Assembly: GCF_004357765.1 (NCBI RefSeq)
Contig: NZ_SMTE01000003.1
Coordinates: forward strand, 248,001 to 312,000
DNA: 64,000 nt
DNA from: Pseudomonas putida
Lineage (GTDB): Bacteria; Pseudomonadota; Gammaproteobacteria; Pseudomonadales; Pseudomonadaceae
Direction: 5' to 3'
Both the position numbers and the translations under genes were made by a program. Positions 21,414 through 33,394 of this stretch are shown here, in pieces; position 1 is the first letter of the stretch, and every line of letters begins with the position of its first letter. Under the pieces are notes generated by a model. The model was not told the origin of the DNA, made no database searches, and saw only the letters and a program-made list of their open reading frames with translations.

Positions 21414-23096
21414 TTATGCAGCAGCTTTTTTGCTCGCTGCTTCGATGCTGCGGGTGATGTACCACTGCTGTGCGATCGACAGGCAGTTGTTCACAACCCA
21501 GTACAGCACCAGACCAGCCGGGAACCACAGGAAGAAGAAGGTGAAGATGATCGGCATCATTTTCATCACCTTGGCCTGCATCGGATCGGGCGGAGTCGGG
21601 TTCAGACGCTGCTGGATGAACATGGTCGCGCCCATGATGATCGGCAGGATGAAGAACGGATCCTTGATCGACAGGTCGGTGATCCACAGCATCCACGGAG
21701 CCTGACGCATCTCGACGCTTTCCAGCAGTACCCAGTACAGCGACAGGAACACTGGCATCTGCACCAGGATCGGCAAGCAGCCACCCAGCGGGTTGATCTT
21801 CTCTTTCTTGTACAGCTCCATCATCGCCTGAGACATCTTCTGGCGATCGTCACCGAAGCGCTCCTTCAGTGCAGCAAGTTTCGGCGAAACGGCACGCATA
21901 CGCGCCATCGAACGGTAGCTGGCAGCCGACAGTGGGAAGAACAGACCCTTGATGAGCATGGTCAGGACGATGATCGACCAGCCCCAGTTGCCCAACAGGC
22001 TGTGGATATGTTGCAGCAGCCAGAAGATCGGCTGGGCGATGAACCACAGGAAACCGTAGTCGACAGTCAGCTCCAGGCCTGGGGACAGTTCCTTGAGCTT
22101 GGACTGGATCTTGGGACCGGCGTACAGCATCGCGCTGGTCTCGACCTTGCCGCCAGCCGGAACGCTGATGGTCGGGCCGGTATAGCCGATGATGTAGTTG
22201 CCTTGGCTGTCCTTGCGGGTCTGGACGGTGTTGGTATCCGACTTGGCAGGTACCCAGGCGGTCACGAAGTAGTGCTGCAGCCAGGCAACCCAGCCACCAG
22301 AAACGCTTTCTTTCAGGCCACCCTTGTCGATGTCTTTCATCGACACTTTCTTGTACGGCTCGGACGCTGTCCACATGGCCGCGCCCAAGTAGGTGGCGGT
22401 GCCGGTGGCAGTGCTCGACGATGGGTCGGAGCTGGCGTCACGCTTGAGCTGGGCAAACATGTTGCCGTTCCAGGTCTGGGTGCTCTGGTTGTCGATCAGG
22501 TAGGTGACGTTGAGGTCGTACTCACCGCGCTTGAAGCTGAAGCGCTTGATGTAGTTGACGCCGTTGTCACTGAACTTGAGGTCGACCACCAGTTGTTCCT
22601 GACCATCGGCCAGCTGGTAGCTGCGTTGTTCGGCAGCGTACAGGGGGCGACCGGAAGGACGGGCGTCCGGGCCGTTGGCGCCGGTCAGGCCGCTTTGTGC
22701 CAGGTAGACGCGCTCGCCGCCGTTGTCGAACAGCTGGAACGGAATGTCCGGATGGTCTTGGCGACGTGGGTATTTCGGCAGGGTCAGTTGGACGATGTCA
22801 CCACCGACCGGATCGATAGCCAGGTCCAGGACATCGGTCTTGACCCGGATCAGGTCCTTGCTGGTCGCGACCGGGGCAAGTTCCGCAGGGCTGGATTCGG
22901 CATTAGCGCTCGGCACATCGGCGCTGGCGCCGGCGGTACCGGCCGGCACGCCATCGGGCAAGGCCGGGGCTTGGGTGCTGGCAGCAGTATGCTGAGTCGG
23001 CAGAGCAGCCTGACCGTAGTCCTGGTTCCACTTGAGGACCATGACGTAGGACACGATTGCCAGGGCGACGATCAGGATCGTGCGTTTAATATCCAT
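21414..23096 (-). CDS. yidC: Membrane protein insertase YidC
   Basis: Inserts and folds inner-membrane proteins, alone or with SecYEG. It has 560 residues. The first membrane helix MDIKRTILIVALAIVSYVMVLKW leads into a large periplasmic beta domain (about 60-340). The conserved helical core follows (NWGWSIIVLTMLIKGLFFPLSAASYRSMARM, NPLGGCLPILVQMPVFLSLYWVL, WVVNNCLSIAQQWYI). The ATG at 23096 matches the family start; a longer frame runs into yidD. Last gene of the rpmH operon. Confidence 0.96.
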   Translation of the reverse strand: MDIKRTILIVALAIVSYVMVLKWNQDYGQAALPTQHTAASTQAPALPDGVPAGTAGASADVPSANAESSPAELAPVATSKDLIRVKTDVLDLAIDPVGGDIVQLTLPKYPRRQDHPDIPFQLFDNGGERVYLAQSGLTGANGPDARPSGRPLYAAEQRSYQLADGQEQLVVDLKFSDNGVNYIKRFSFKRGEYDLNVTYLIDNQSTQTWNGNMFAQLKRDASSDPSSSTATGTATYLGAAMWTASEPYKKVSMKDIDKGGLKESVSGGWVAWLQHYFVTAWVPAKSDTNTVQTRKDSQGNYIIGYTGPTISVPAGGKVETSAMLYAGPKIQSKLKELSPGLELTVDYGFLWFIAQPIFWLLQHIHSLLGNWGWSIIVLTMLIKGLFFPLSAASYRSMARMRAVSPKLAALKERFGDDRQKMSQAMMELYKKEKINPLGGCLPILVQMPVFLSLYWVLLESVEMRQAPWMLWITDLSIKDPFFILPIIMGATMFIQQRLNPTPPDPMQAKVMKMMPIIFTFFFLWFPAGLVLYWVVNNCLSIAQQWYITRSIEAASKKAAA

Positions 23097-23098
23097 GA

Positions 23099-23344
23099 TT
23101 ACTCGGCTATCGAAGAAGTTCGGGAGGAAGGAGCGGGTGGAACGGGATCGAAACCGCCGTCGTTCCACGGATGACAACGCCCCAGGCGACGAACGGCTAG
23201 CCACCCACCACGCAAGAGGCCATGGTTTTCGATGGCTTCATAGGCGTAACAGGAGCAACTGGGGTAGAAACGACAGTGGCTGGCCATCAGGGGACTGATG
23301 GCATAACGGTAAAACTGGATCGGAACGAGTGCCAGTTTACGCAT
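23099..23344 (-). CDS. yidD: Membrane protein insertion efficiency factor YidD
   Basis: Small protein of 81 residues from the family that assists YidC. It contains the hallmark [33 protein letters not shown] with its conserved cysteines. An amphipathic N-terminal helix would attach it to the inner membrane. Its start overlaps the end of rnpA by eight bases and its stop is two bases from the yidC ATG, as in most bacteria. Confidence 0.95.
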   Translation of the reverse strand: MRKLALVPIQFYRYAISPLMASHCRFYPSCSCYAYEAIENHGLLRGGWLAVRRLGRCHPWNDGGFDPVPPAPSSRTSSIAE

Positions 23345-23741
23345 TTCGGCTGTCTACCCCTGCGGAATCGGCGTTTGCCTCTGGCTTAGGCCGGCTACGG
23401 GCCAGGCGTTTCCAGAGCTTGCCAAAGTGTTGGTGCAATTCCGGGTTTTCTATCTCACCCAATCCCTTGCGCGCGACGATCACGATGTCCAGGCCAGCGA
23501 GCATCTGCTGGTTCAGACGAAAGGAATCGCGCATCAGGCGCTTTAGGCGATTGCGTTGAACAGCGAGCTTGACGCTCTTCTTACCGATCACCAGGCCAAG
23601 GCGTGGATGATCGAGACCGTTCTCGCGTGCAAGGATCAGCAGGTTTTTCCCTGGAACCTTGCCGGTTGGGGAGTCGAAGACCGCTTTGAAGTGCCGGGGT
23701 GTAAGCAGTCGCTTTTCCCGACTGAAGTCCTGACTCACCAC
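23337..23741 (-). CDS. rnpA: Ribonuclease P protein component
   Basis: Basic RNA-binding protein of 134 residues that aids the RNase P RNA in maturing tRNA 5' ends. It has the [17 protein letters not shown] start and the RNR signature [18 protein letters not shown]. The start is taken as the GTG at 23741, giving the family length; a second GTG follows immediately. An ATG much further up would overlap rpmH. The initiation signal is weak, so coupling to rpmH, 13 bases upstream, is likely. Confidence 0.94.
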   Translation of the reverse strand: MVSQDFSREKRLLTPRHFKAVFDSPTGKVPGKNLLILARENGLDHPRLGLVIGKKSVKLAVQRNRLKRLMRDSFRLNQQMLAGLDIVIVARKGLGEIENPELHQHFGKLWKRLARSRPKPEANADSAGVDSRNA

Positions 23742-23754
23742 CTGTGCCGAAAAA

Positions 23755-23889
23755 TCAAATGGCCAGACGCTTACGGCCTTTGGCACGACGACGCGACAGA
23801 ACAGCACGGCCGTTCTTGGTAGCCATACGGGCACGGAAGCCGTGGGTGCGAGCGCGCTTGATGGTGCTTGGTTGGAAAGTACGTTTCAT
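23755..23889 (-). CDS. rpmH: 50S ribosomal protein L34
   Basis: A 44-residue, strongly basic protein: [18 protein letters not shown], then [20 protein letters not shown], ending RKRLAI. All L34 landmarks are present. The ending is RLAI rather than the more common RLTV. It is the first gene of the rpmH-rnpA-yidD-yidC operon, with a clear promoter at 23951-23979, and is the left border of oriC. Confidence 0.97.
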   Translation of the reverse strand: MKRTFQPSTIKRARTHGFRARMATKNGRAVLSRRRAKGRKRLAI

Positions 23890-23950
23890 GGCGTGTTACC
23901 TGGGTTTGTCGACTACGGGCCGGAATGGCCCCCTTTTTAAGAGATCGGCG

Positions 23951-23979
23951 ATTCTAGAGAAAGCAAGCCCATAGGTCAA
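23951..23979 (-). promoter_or_regulatory. rpmH operon promoter
   Basis: On the minus strand TTGACC (-35, 23974-23979) and TAGAAT (-10, 23951-23956) are 17 bases apart, 61 bases before the rpmH start. A close match to the sigma-70 consensus in the expected place. Confidence 0.8.
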
Positions 23980-24089
23980 TTTCCAACCAGCCTTTCCTTG
24001 CCGGACGGTGTTGCTGAACAGGTAAGTAGTGGACCCTCGAGATGTCAGGCAGCGGTCGGCTTGGGGCAGGCAAGCAGATCGACAAACAC

Positions 24090-24430
24090 TTAAAAAAAGA
24101 AGAGACATATAAAAAGCTTTTCTGAAGAACTTATAGATCTTAAGTGGATAACCTTCTGTGGATAACTAGTTGCAGCCCTTTATTCATGGGCTGTACAGAA
24201 AATCGAAACCTTGTCGGTAACAGGTGCTGCGCTTGTGCTGGACATGGGTAGAACCTGTGGAACGAATGCGTGCTTATCCACAGGCGAGTTATCAACAGGC
24301 TGGTGACCAGGGTTGTGCATAGCCCTCATGGTGGGTTATCCACAGACCTTATTCACCGAGTCGAAAAGACATTTCGGTCGCTAAATGGCTGTTTTGTCGC
24401 GATTCCTAGCGTTTCCACATGTGGATAAGT
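24090..24430. other. oriC: Chromosomal replication origin oriC (rpmH-dnaA type)
   Basis: The 607-base gap between rpmH and dnaA holds no gene. It has four exact DnaA boxes TTATCCACA: 24157-24165, 24274-24282, 24336-24344 and 24420-24428. Near matches lie at 24143, 24289 and 24350. An AT-rich stretch at 24090-24143 is a good unwinding candidate on the rpmH side. In Pseudomonas the origin is placed here. Bases 23980-24089 show nothing I can name. Confidence 0.92.
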
Positions 24431-24450
24431 GCGCTCTCGACCGGTACAAT
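24422..24450 (+). promoter_or_regulatory. Probable dnaA promoter under a DnaA box
   Basis: TACAAT (24445-24450) is a good -10. The hexamer 17 bases upstream, TGGATA (24422-24427), lies inside the exact DnaA box 24420-24428. The layout would let DnaA block its own transcription, as known for other dnaA genes. The -35 match is moderate. Confidence 0.5.
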
Positions 24451-24496
24451 GGCGGTTTGTTTTTGCCTCATCCGGCTTTCAACTCAGGGGATATCC

Positions 24497-26029
24497 GTGT
24501 CAGTGGAACTTTGGCAGCAGTGCGTGGAGCTTCTGCGCGACGAACTGCCTGCCCAGCAATTCAACACCTGGATCCGTCCGCTACAGGTCGAAGCCGAAGG
24601 CGACGAGTTGCGCGTCTATGCGCCTAACCGTTTCGTTCTCGATTGGGTCAATGAAAAGTACCTGGGGCGTTTGCTCGAGCTGCTGGGTGAGCAAGGCAGT
24701 GGGATGGCGCCTGCCCTTTCCTTATTAATAGGCAGCCGTCGCAGTTCCGCGCCACGCGCGGCGCCCAATGCGCCGGTCAGCGCCGCAGTGGCAGCTTCGC
24801 TGGCGCAGAGCCAGGCCAAGCCAGCTGCAGCGGTGGCCATGCCTGTGGAACCCGCGGCGGCACCTGTCGCCGAGCCCACGCCTGTCAATGACGATACAGA
24901 GACGTCTTCTCGTGATAGCTTCGACGCCATGGCCGACAACGCTCCTGCGCCGTCTGCAACGGGACGTACCGAACAACGCACCGTGCAGGTCGAGGGGGCG
25001 CTCAAGCACACCAGCTACCTGAACCGCACCTTCACCTTCGAGACCTTCGTGGAAGGTAAGTCGAACCAACTGGCGCGCGCGGCTGCCTGGCAGGTCGCCG
25101 ACAATCCCAAGCATGGCTACAACCCGCTGTTCCTCTATGGCGGCGTTGGCCTGGGTAAGACCCACTTGATGCACGCGGTCGGCAACCATCTTTTGAAGAA
25201 AAATCCGAATGCCAAGGTGGTTTACCTGCATTCCGAGCGGTTCGTTGCCGATATGGTGAAGGCGCTGCAGCTCAATGCCATCAATGAATTCAAGCGTTTT
25301 TACCGTTCGGTGGACGCATTGCTGATCGATGACATTCAGTTCTTCGCACGCAAGGAGCGTTCGCAGGAGGAGTTTTTCCACACCTTCAACGCCCTGCTCG
25401 AAGGCGGTCAACAGGTGATTCTCACCAGCGACCGTTATCCGAAGGAGATCGAAGGCCTTGAGGAGCGCCTGAAGTCTCGTTTCGGCTGGGGCCTTACCGT
25501 GGCGGTAGAGCCGCCCGAGTTGGAAACCCGCGTAGCGATCCTGATGAAGAAAGCCGACCAGGCCAAGGTCGAGTTGCCTCACGATGCCGCGTTCTTCATC
25601 GCCCAGCGTATCCGTTCCAACGTGCGTGAACTTGAAGGCGCGCTCAAGCGCGTCATTGCACACTCCCACTTCATGGGCCGCGACATCACCATCGAGCTGA
25701 TTCGCGAATCGCTGAAAGACCTGCTCGCCCTGCAGGACAAGCTGGTGAGTGTGGATAACATTCAGCGCACGGTAGCCGAGTACTACAAGATCAAGATCGC
25801 CGATCTATTGTCCAAGCGCCGTTCACGCTCTGTTGCGCGCCCGCGCCAGGTAGCCATGGCACTGTCGAAGGAGCTGACCAACCACAGTCTGCCGGAGATC
25901 GGCGACATGTTCGGTGGTCGGGACCACACCACGGTGTTGCACGCCTGCCGCAAGATCAACGAATTGAAGGAATCCGACGCGGACATCCGCGAGGACTACA
26001 AGAACCTGCTGCGCACGCTGACGACCTGA
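24497..26029 (+). CDS. dnaA: Chromosomal replication initiator DnaA
   Basis: AAA+ protein of 510 residues that melts oriC and loads helicase. Domain I begins [17 protein letters not shown], and a long Ala/Pro-rich linker (about 85-180) forms domain II. Domain III has Walker A GGVGLGKT (215-222) and Walker B LLIDDIQF (275-282). Domain IV ends with the DNA-binding signature [15 protein letters not shown]. The GTG at 24497 is chosen for its AGGGG six bases upstream and family length; the upstream ATG at 24419 lies within the DnaA box. An exact DnaA box also lies inside the gene at 25750. Confidence 0.97.
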   Translation: MSVELWQQCVELLRDELPAQQFNTWIRPLQVEAEGDELRVYAPNRFVLDWVNEKYLGRLLELLGEQGSGMAPALSLLIGSRRSSAPRAAPNAPVSAAVAASLAQSQAKPAAAVAMPVEPAAAPVAEPTPVNDDTETSSRDSFDAMADNAPAPSATGRTEQRTVQVEGALKHTSYLNRTFTFETFVEGKSNQLARAAAWQVADNPKHGYNPLFLYGGVGLGKTHLMHAVGNHLLKKNPNAKVVYLHSERFVADMVKALQLNAINEFKRFYRSVDALLIDDIQFFARKERSQEEFFHTFNALLEGGQQVILTSDRYPKEIEGLEERLKSRFGWGLTVAVEPPELETRVAILMKKADQAKVELPHDAAFFIAQRIRSNVRELEGALKRVIAHSHFMGRDITIELIRESLKDLLALQDKLVSVDNIQRTVAEYYKIKIADLLSKRRSRSVARPRQVAMALSKELTNHSLPEIGDMFGGRDHTTVLHACRKINELKESDADIREDYKNLLRTLTT

Positions 26030-26069
26030 TGGGCGTCGGCGCAGCTTATTGAAGGCAAGGGACTAGACC

Positions 26070-27173
26070 ATGCATTTCACCATTCAACGCGAAGCCCTGT
26101 TGAAACCTCTGCAACTGGTCGCCGGTGTCGTCGAGCGCCGTCAGACCTTGCCGGTGCTGTCCAACGTACTGCTGGTCGTGCAAGGCCAGCAGCTGTCGTT
26201 GACCGGTACCGACTTGGAAGTCGAGCTGGTTGGTCGGGTACAACTGGAAGAGCCGGCCGAGCCGGGCGAGATCACTGTCCCGGCGCGTAAGCTGATGGAC
26301 ATCTGCAAGAGCCTGCCCAGCGATGCGCTGATCGACATCAAGGTCGATGAGCAGAAGCTGCTGGTCAAAGCTGGCCGCAGCCGCTTCACCCTGTCGACCC
26401 TGCCGGCCAACGACTTCCCCACCGTTGAGGAAGGCCCAGGCTCGCTGACCTGCAACCTCGAGCAGAGCAAGTTGCGTCGCCTGATCGAGCGCACCAGCTT
26501 CGCCATGGCGCAGCAGGACGTCCGTTACTACCTCAACGGCATGTTGCTGGAAGTGTCGACCGACACCCTCCGCGCCGTGGCTACCGATGGTCACCGTCTA
26601 GCACTGTGCTCGATGCAGGCGCAGATCGGCCAATCCGATCGCCACCAGGTCATCGTTCCACGCAAGGGCATCCTGGAACTGGCTCGCCTGCTCACCGACC
26701 CGGAAGGTATGGTCAGCATCGTCCTCGGCCAGCACCACATTCGTGCCACCACCGGCGAGTTTACCTTCACTTCCAAATTGGTGGATGGCAAGTTCCCCGA
26801 CTACGAGCGCGTGCTGCCCAAGGGCGGTGACAAGCTGGTGCTGGGTGACCGCCAGGCGCTGCGTGAGGCATTCAGCCGTACCGCGATTCTGTCCAACGAG
26901 AAGTACCGCGGTATTCGGCTGCAACTGGCGGCCGGTCAGCTGAAGATTCAGGCCAACAACCCCGAGCAGGAAGAGGCAGAAGAAGAAATCAGCGTCGATT
27001 ACGATGGCAGCTCGTTGGAGATCGGTTTCAACGTCAGCTACCTGTTGGACGTGCTGGGTGTGATGACGACCGAGCAGGTGCGCCTGATTCTGTCGGATTC
27101 CAACAGCAGCGCCCTGTTGCAGGAGGCTGGCAATGACGACTCGTCCTACGTTGTCATGCCGATGCGTCTGTAA
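26070..27173 (+). CDS. dnaN: DNA polymerase III beta clamp
   Basis: Sliding clamp of 367 residues with three repeated clamp domains. It starts MHFTIQREALLKPLQLVAGVVERRQTLPVLSNVL and ends with the conserved SSYVVMPMRL. It follows dnaA by 40 bases and precedes recF by 15, the standard dnaA-dnaN-recF-gyrB order. Confidence 0.98.
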   Translation: MHFTIQREALLKPLQLVAGVVERRQTLPVLSNVLLVVQGQQLSLTGTDLEVELVGRVQLEEPAEPGEITVPARKLMDICKSLPSDALIDIKVDEQKLLVKAGRSRFTLSTLPANDFPTVEEGPGSLTCNLEQSKLRRLIERTSFAMAQQDVRYYLNGMLLEVSTDTLRAVATDGHRLALCSMQAQIGQSDRHQVIVPRKGILELARLLTDPEGMVSIVLGQHHIRATTGEFTFTSKLVDGKFPDYERVLPKGGDKLVLGDRQALREAFSRTAILSNEKYRGIRLQLAAGQLKIQANNPEQEEAEEEISVDYDGSSLEIGFNVSYLLDVLGVMTTEQVRLILSDSNSSALLQEAGNDDSSYVVMPMRL

Positions 27174-27188
27174 CCCGTAATAGGCACA

Positions 27189-30717
<3,529 letters not shown>

Positions 30718-30758
30718 TCGAGTGTAGGTTCACAGAAAATCTGCACGGTTTCCCCTTC

Positions 30759-30782
30759 AAGCCCGCACTAGCGGGCTTTTTT
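30759..30782 (+). terminator. Terminator after gyrB
   Basis: AAGCCCGC-ACTA-GCGGGCTT followed by TTTT, 41 bases after the gyrB stop. It also lies just beyond the end of the convergent DMT transporter gene and may serve both. Confidence 0.93.
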
Positions 30783-30812
30783 GTACCTGTGCACTCTGCA
30801 GCGGCGCCGTGG

Positions 30813-31682
30813 CTAGCGGGCGAACTTCTTCGCCCCGGCCACACACAGGACAGCTCCCAAAGTGACCACGAGCATCATCCAATTCACGTGCTCGTGAAGT
30901 AACAGTGCCGCTAACCCAAGCCCCATGAACGGCTGCAGGAGCTGCAGTTGACCAACAGCTGCAATGCCACCCTGGGCAAGTCCCCGGTACCAGAAGACGA
31001 ATCCGATCAGCATGCTGAACAGCGACACATAACCAAGGCTGAACCATGCAGGGACGCTCACCTGGTCTAGCGCCTCAGCTGTGGGAAGACTGACAATGGT
31101 CATCAAAAGCATCAGGGGTAACGCTGCTACCAAGGCCCAACTGATTACTTGCCATCCGCCCAATCTCAGGGAAAGCTTCGCACCCTCTGCGTAGCCCAAG
31201 CCGCATGCGATAACTGCAGCCATCATCAGCAGGTCACCGACTGCCGACCCCTCACCGGCGTTGCTCAACGCATATCCAACTACCAAGCTTGCACCGATGA
31301 TCGAGAACAGCCAGAACAATGGCTGGGGCCGCTCTGCACCGCGTAGCACTGCAAAAATAGCCGTACAGAGTGGCAGCAGACCTACGAAGACGATGGAATG
31401 GGCGGAGGTGATGTGCTGAAGTGCCAGGGCTGTCAGCAATGGGAACCCAATCACCACCCCGAGCGCAGTAATGACCAGTGACAGCAAATCGGCTCGACTC
31501 GGTCGCGGCTGACGGAGTGCGATCAAGAAACCGATACCCAGCATGGCTGCGATGGTCGCCCTGGCACATGTCAGGAACGTAGGATCGAAGTCTGCCACTG
31601 CCACGCGCGTCGCCGGCAGCGATCCTGCAAAGATCGCGACCCCAATGAAGCCGTTTATCCACCCGCTCGTTGCTTTTTCCAT
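30813..31682 (-). CDS. DMT-superfamily (EamA) exporter
   Basis: A 289-residue protein with about ten membrane helices in two EamA repeats, for example GFIGVAIFAGSLPATRVAVADFDPTFL and LIGFVFWYRGLAQGGIAAVGQLQLLQPFMGLGLAALLLHE. EamA proteins export metabolites such as amino acids. The start 31682 (MEKATSGWING) has GAGGGA about nine bases upstream; a 21-residue longer frame has no support. It is divergent from a MocR-type regulator, a common arrangement in which the regulator controls the exporter. Composition looks less GC-rich than the core genes around it. Confidence 0.85.
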   Translation of the reverse strand: MEKATSGWINGFIGVAIFAGSLPATRVAVADFDPTFLTCARATIAAMLGIGFLIALRQPRPSRADLLSLVITALGVVIGFPLLTALALQHITSAHSIVFVGLLPLCTAIFAVLRGAERPQPLFWLFSIIGASLVVGYALSNAGEGSAVGDLLMMAAVIACGLGYAEGAKLSLRLGGWQVISWALVAALPLMLLMTIVSLPTAEALDQVSVPAWFSLGYVSLFSMLIGFVFWYRGLAQGGIAAVGQLQLLQPFMGLGLAALLLHEHVNWMMLVVTLGAVLCVAGAKKFAR

Positions 31683-31740
31683 CGCTAATCCCTCGTCTGT
31701 ATGCAACCAGTAGATCACTGACGGACGAATCGAGGCCATG

Positions 31741-31793
31741 TACAATCCAGTACAGTTTGGCCGAACTGTTATACATAACAGACCAATACAATC
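31741..31793. promoter_or_regulatory. Operator region between the exporter and MocR gene
   Basis: The 119-base divergent gap holds the perfect inverted repeat CTGTTAT-AC-ATAACAG (31766-31781) and two direct copies of TACAATC (31741-31747 and 31787-31793), 46 bases apart. MocR regulators commonly bind direct or inverted repeats in such gaps, so this is the probable binding zone. Confidence 0.5.
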
Positions 31794-31801
31794 GAGGTCC
31801 T

Positions 31802-33190
31802 ATGAGACGCGACGGTACGCGAATCCAAACGGTCATGGACGAGATTCGTTCACGGATCACTGCTCGGATGTACTCGCCTGGCGCGAGGATTCCATCGGTT
31901 CGGGCGATGGCCAAGGCAGAGCAGGTCTCTGTCTCAACGGTGCTCGAGGCCTATGAGCGTTTGGCTGCAGAAGGCGCGTTGACCTCAAGGCCGGGGTCTG
32001 GGTTCTACGTAGCGGGCCCATCAGCTCCCCTGGCCTTGACCGAACTTGGGCCCAAGCTCGACAGGGCTGTCGATCCTCTGTGGATCTCCCGGCAGTCTTT
32101 GGAAACCAGTTCCGATAGGCTCAAGCCAGGTTGCGGTTGGCTTCCTGCTTCGTGGATGTACGAAAGGGGGGTGCGAAAGGCGCTGCGAAGTGCTGCACGC
32201 TCCGAGACCTCGACGCTGACGGAGTACGCGTCACCCCTTGGCCACCTGCCCTTACGTCAGTTCCTGACCCGTCGTCTGGCGAACTTCGGAATCGACGCGC
32301 CATTCCAGAACATCATGCTCACCGAGTCCGGAACCCATTCAATCGATCTGATCTGCCGATTCTTCCTCGAACCTGGGGATACGGTACTCATCGATGATCC
32401 CTGCTACTTCAACTTTCAAGCCCTGCTGAAAGCTCACCGGGTGAATGTAATTGGGGTGCCCTATACCAAGTCGGGTCCGTGCGTGGAATCTTTCGGTGCA
32501 GCCTTGCAGGCACACTCGCCCCGTTTGTACATAACGAATTCCGGGATCCACAATCCTACCGGTGCAACTCTGTCTCCGGTTACTGCCCATAAACTGCTGA
32601 AGCTGGCTGATTCAACCAATTTGATCATTGTCGAAGATGACATCTTCGCAGACTTCGAGCATACGCCTGCTCCCAGGCTGGCGGCTTTTGACGGCCTGTC
32701 CCGCGTCATTCAGATTGGAAGTTTCTCCAAAACGGTTTCTGCCTCTGCCCGGTGCGGCTACATCGCTTCCAGGGAGGATTGGATCGAAGGGCTGATCGAC
32801 CTCAAGATCGCGACCTCGTTTGGGGGAGGTAGACTCGCGGCTGATATCGTCTATCGGACTATTACCGACAGCGGCTATCGCAAGCACATGGAATGGATCC
32901 GAACCAAGCTATCCAGTGAAATGGACAGGACACTCAGCGCGCTCGAGGCGATTGGCATGAAACCTTGGTTACATCCCAAAGCCGGTATGTACGCGTGGTG
33001 TCAGCTCCCTCAAGCAAAGGACGCAGCTGGAATCGCCAAGGCTTGTCTTGCCCATGGTGTGGTACTGGCGCCTGGCAATGCATTCAGCCAGTCAATGTGC
33101 GCTGGGGACTATTTACGATTTAATGTCGCGCAGTGTGCCGATCCTCGGGTGTATGAAGTTCTGCAACGAGCCATGGACGGTCCGCACTGA
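31802..33190 (+). CDS. MocR-type (GntR/aminotransferase) transcriptional regulator
   Basis: A 462-residue fusion. It has an N-terminal GntR winged helix (about 6-70; RIQTVMDEIRSRITARMYSPGARIPSVRAMAKAEQVSVSTVLEAYERLAAEG). A class I aminotransferase fold follows, with ESGTHSIDLICRFFLEPGDTVLIDDPCYFNFQ, the YITNSGIHNPTG stretch and the PLP lysine in QIGSFSKTVSASARCGY. MocR proteins use PLP as a sensor rather than for transamination. The start at 31802 has GAGG four bases before it. The likely target is the divergent EamA exporter. The ligand is unknown. Confidence 0.9.
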   Translation: MRRDGTRIQTVMDEIRSRITARMYSPGARIPSVRAMAKAEQVSVSTVLEAYERLAAEGALTSRPGSGFYVAGPSAPLALTELGPKLDRAVDPLWISRQSLETSSDRLKPGCGWLPASWMYERGVRKALRSAARSETSTLTEYASPLGHLPLRQFLTRRLANFGIDAPFQNIMLTESGTHSIDLICRFFLEPGDTVLIDDPCYFNFQALLKAHRVNVIGVPYTKSGPCVESFGAALQAHSPRLYITNSGIHNPTGATLSPVTAHKLLKLADSTNLIIVEDDIFADFEHTPAPRLAAFDGLSRVIQIGSFSKTVSASARCGYIASREDWIEGLIDLKIATSFGGGRLAADIVYRTITDSGYRKHMEWIRTKLSSEMDRTLSALEAIGMKPWLHPKAGMYAWCQLPQAKDAAGIAKACLAHGVVLAPGNAFSQSMCAGDYLRFNVAQCADPRVYEVLQRAMDGPH

Positions 33191-33198
33191 ACCGTTGA

Positions 33199-33214
33199 TG
33201 TTCCACGTGGAACC
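33199..33214. promoter_or_regulatory. parS site 3 (intergenic)
   Basis: GTTCCACGTGGAAC preceded by T and followed by C, in the gap between the MocR gene and the MFS gene, nine bases after a stop codon. About 8.8 kb from oriC and the most origin-distal exact copy in the window. Confidence 0.9.
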
Positions 33215-33394
33215 TTTTGATGAGGCTGGTGGCCACAGGGTCAATTTGTCCATCCAGCCGAGACAGTCCTACTTGGCCAACCCGGTTTTTGCCAAGCGTC
33301 ACTGTCAGTAGAGTGCTTTCATACCGCTCGGGCGGGGTTCCCCTTCAGGGAGAACGTCTCCTGATTCCTACCCCTCTTCCGAGGCCGCAACGAT

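Noticed and set aside
23742-23834. Longer RnpA starting at 23834
   Set aside because: It would overlap most of rpmH and add residues absent from the family.
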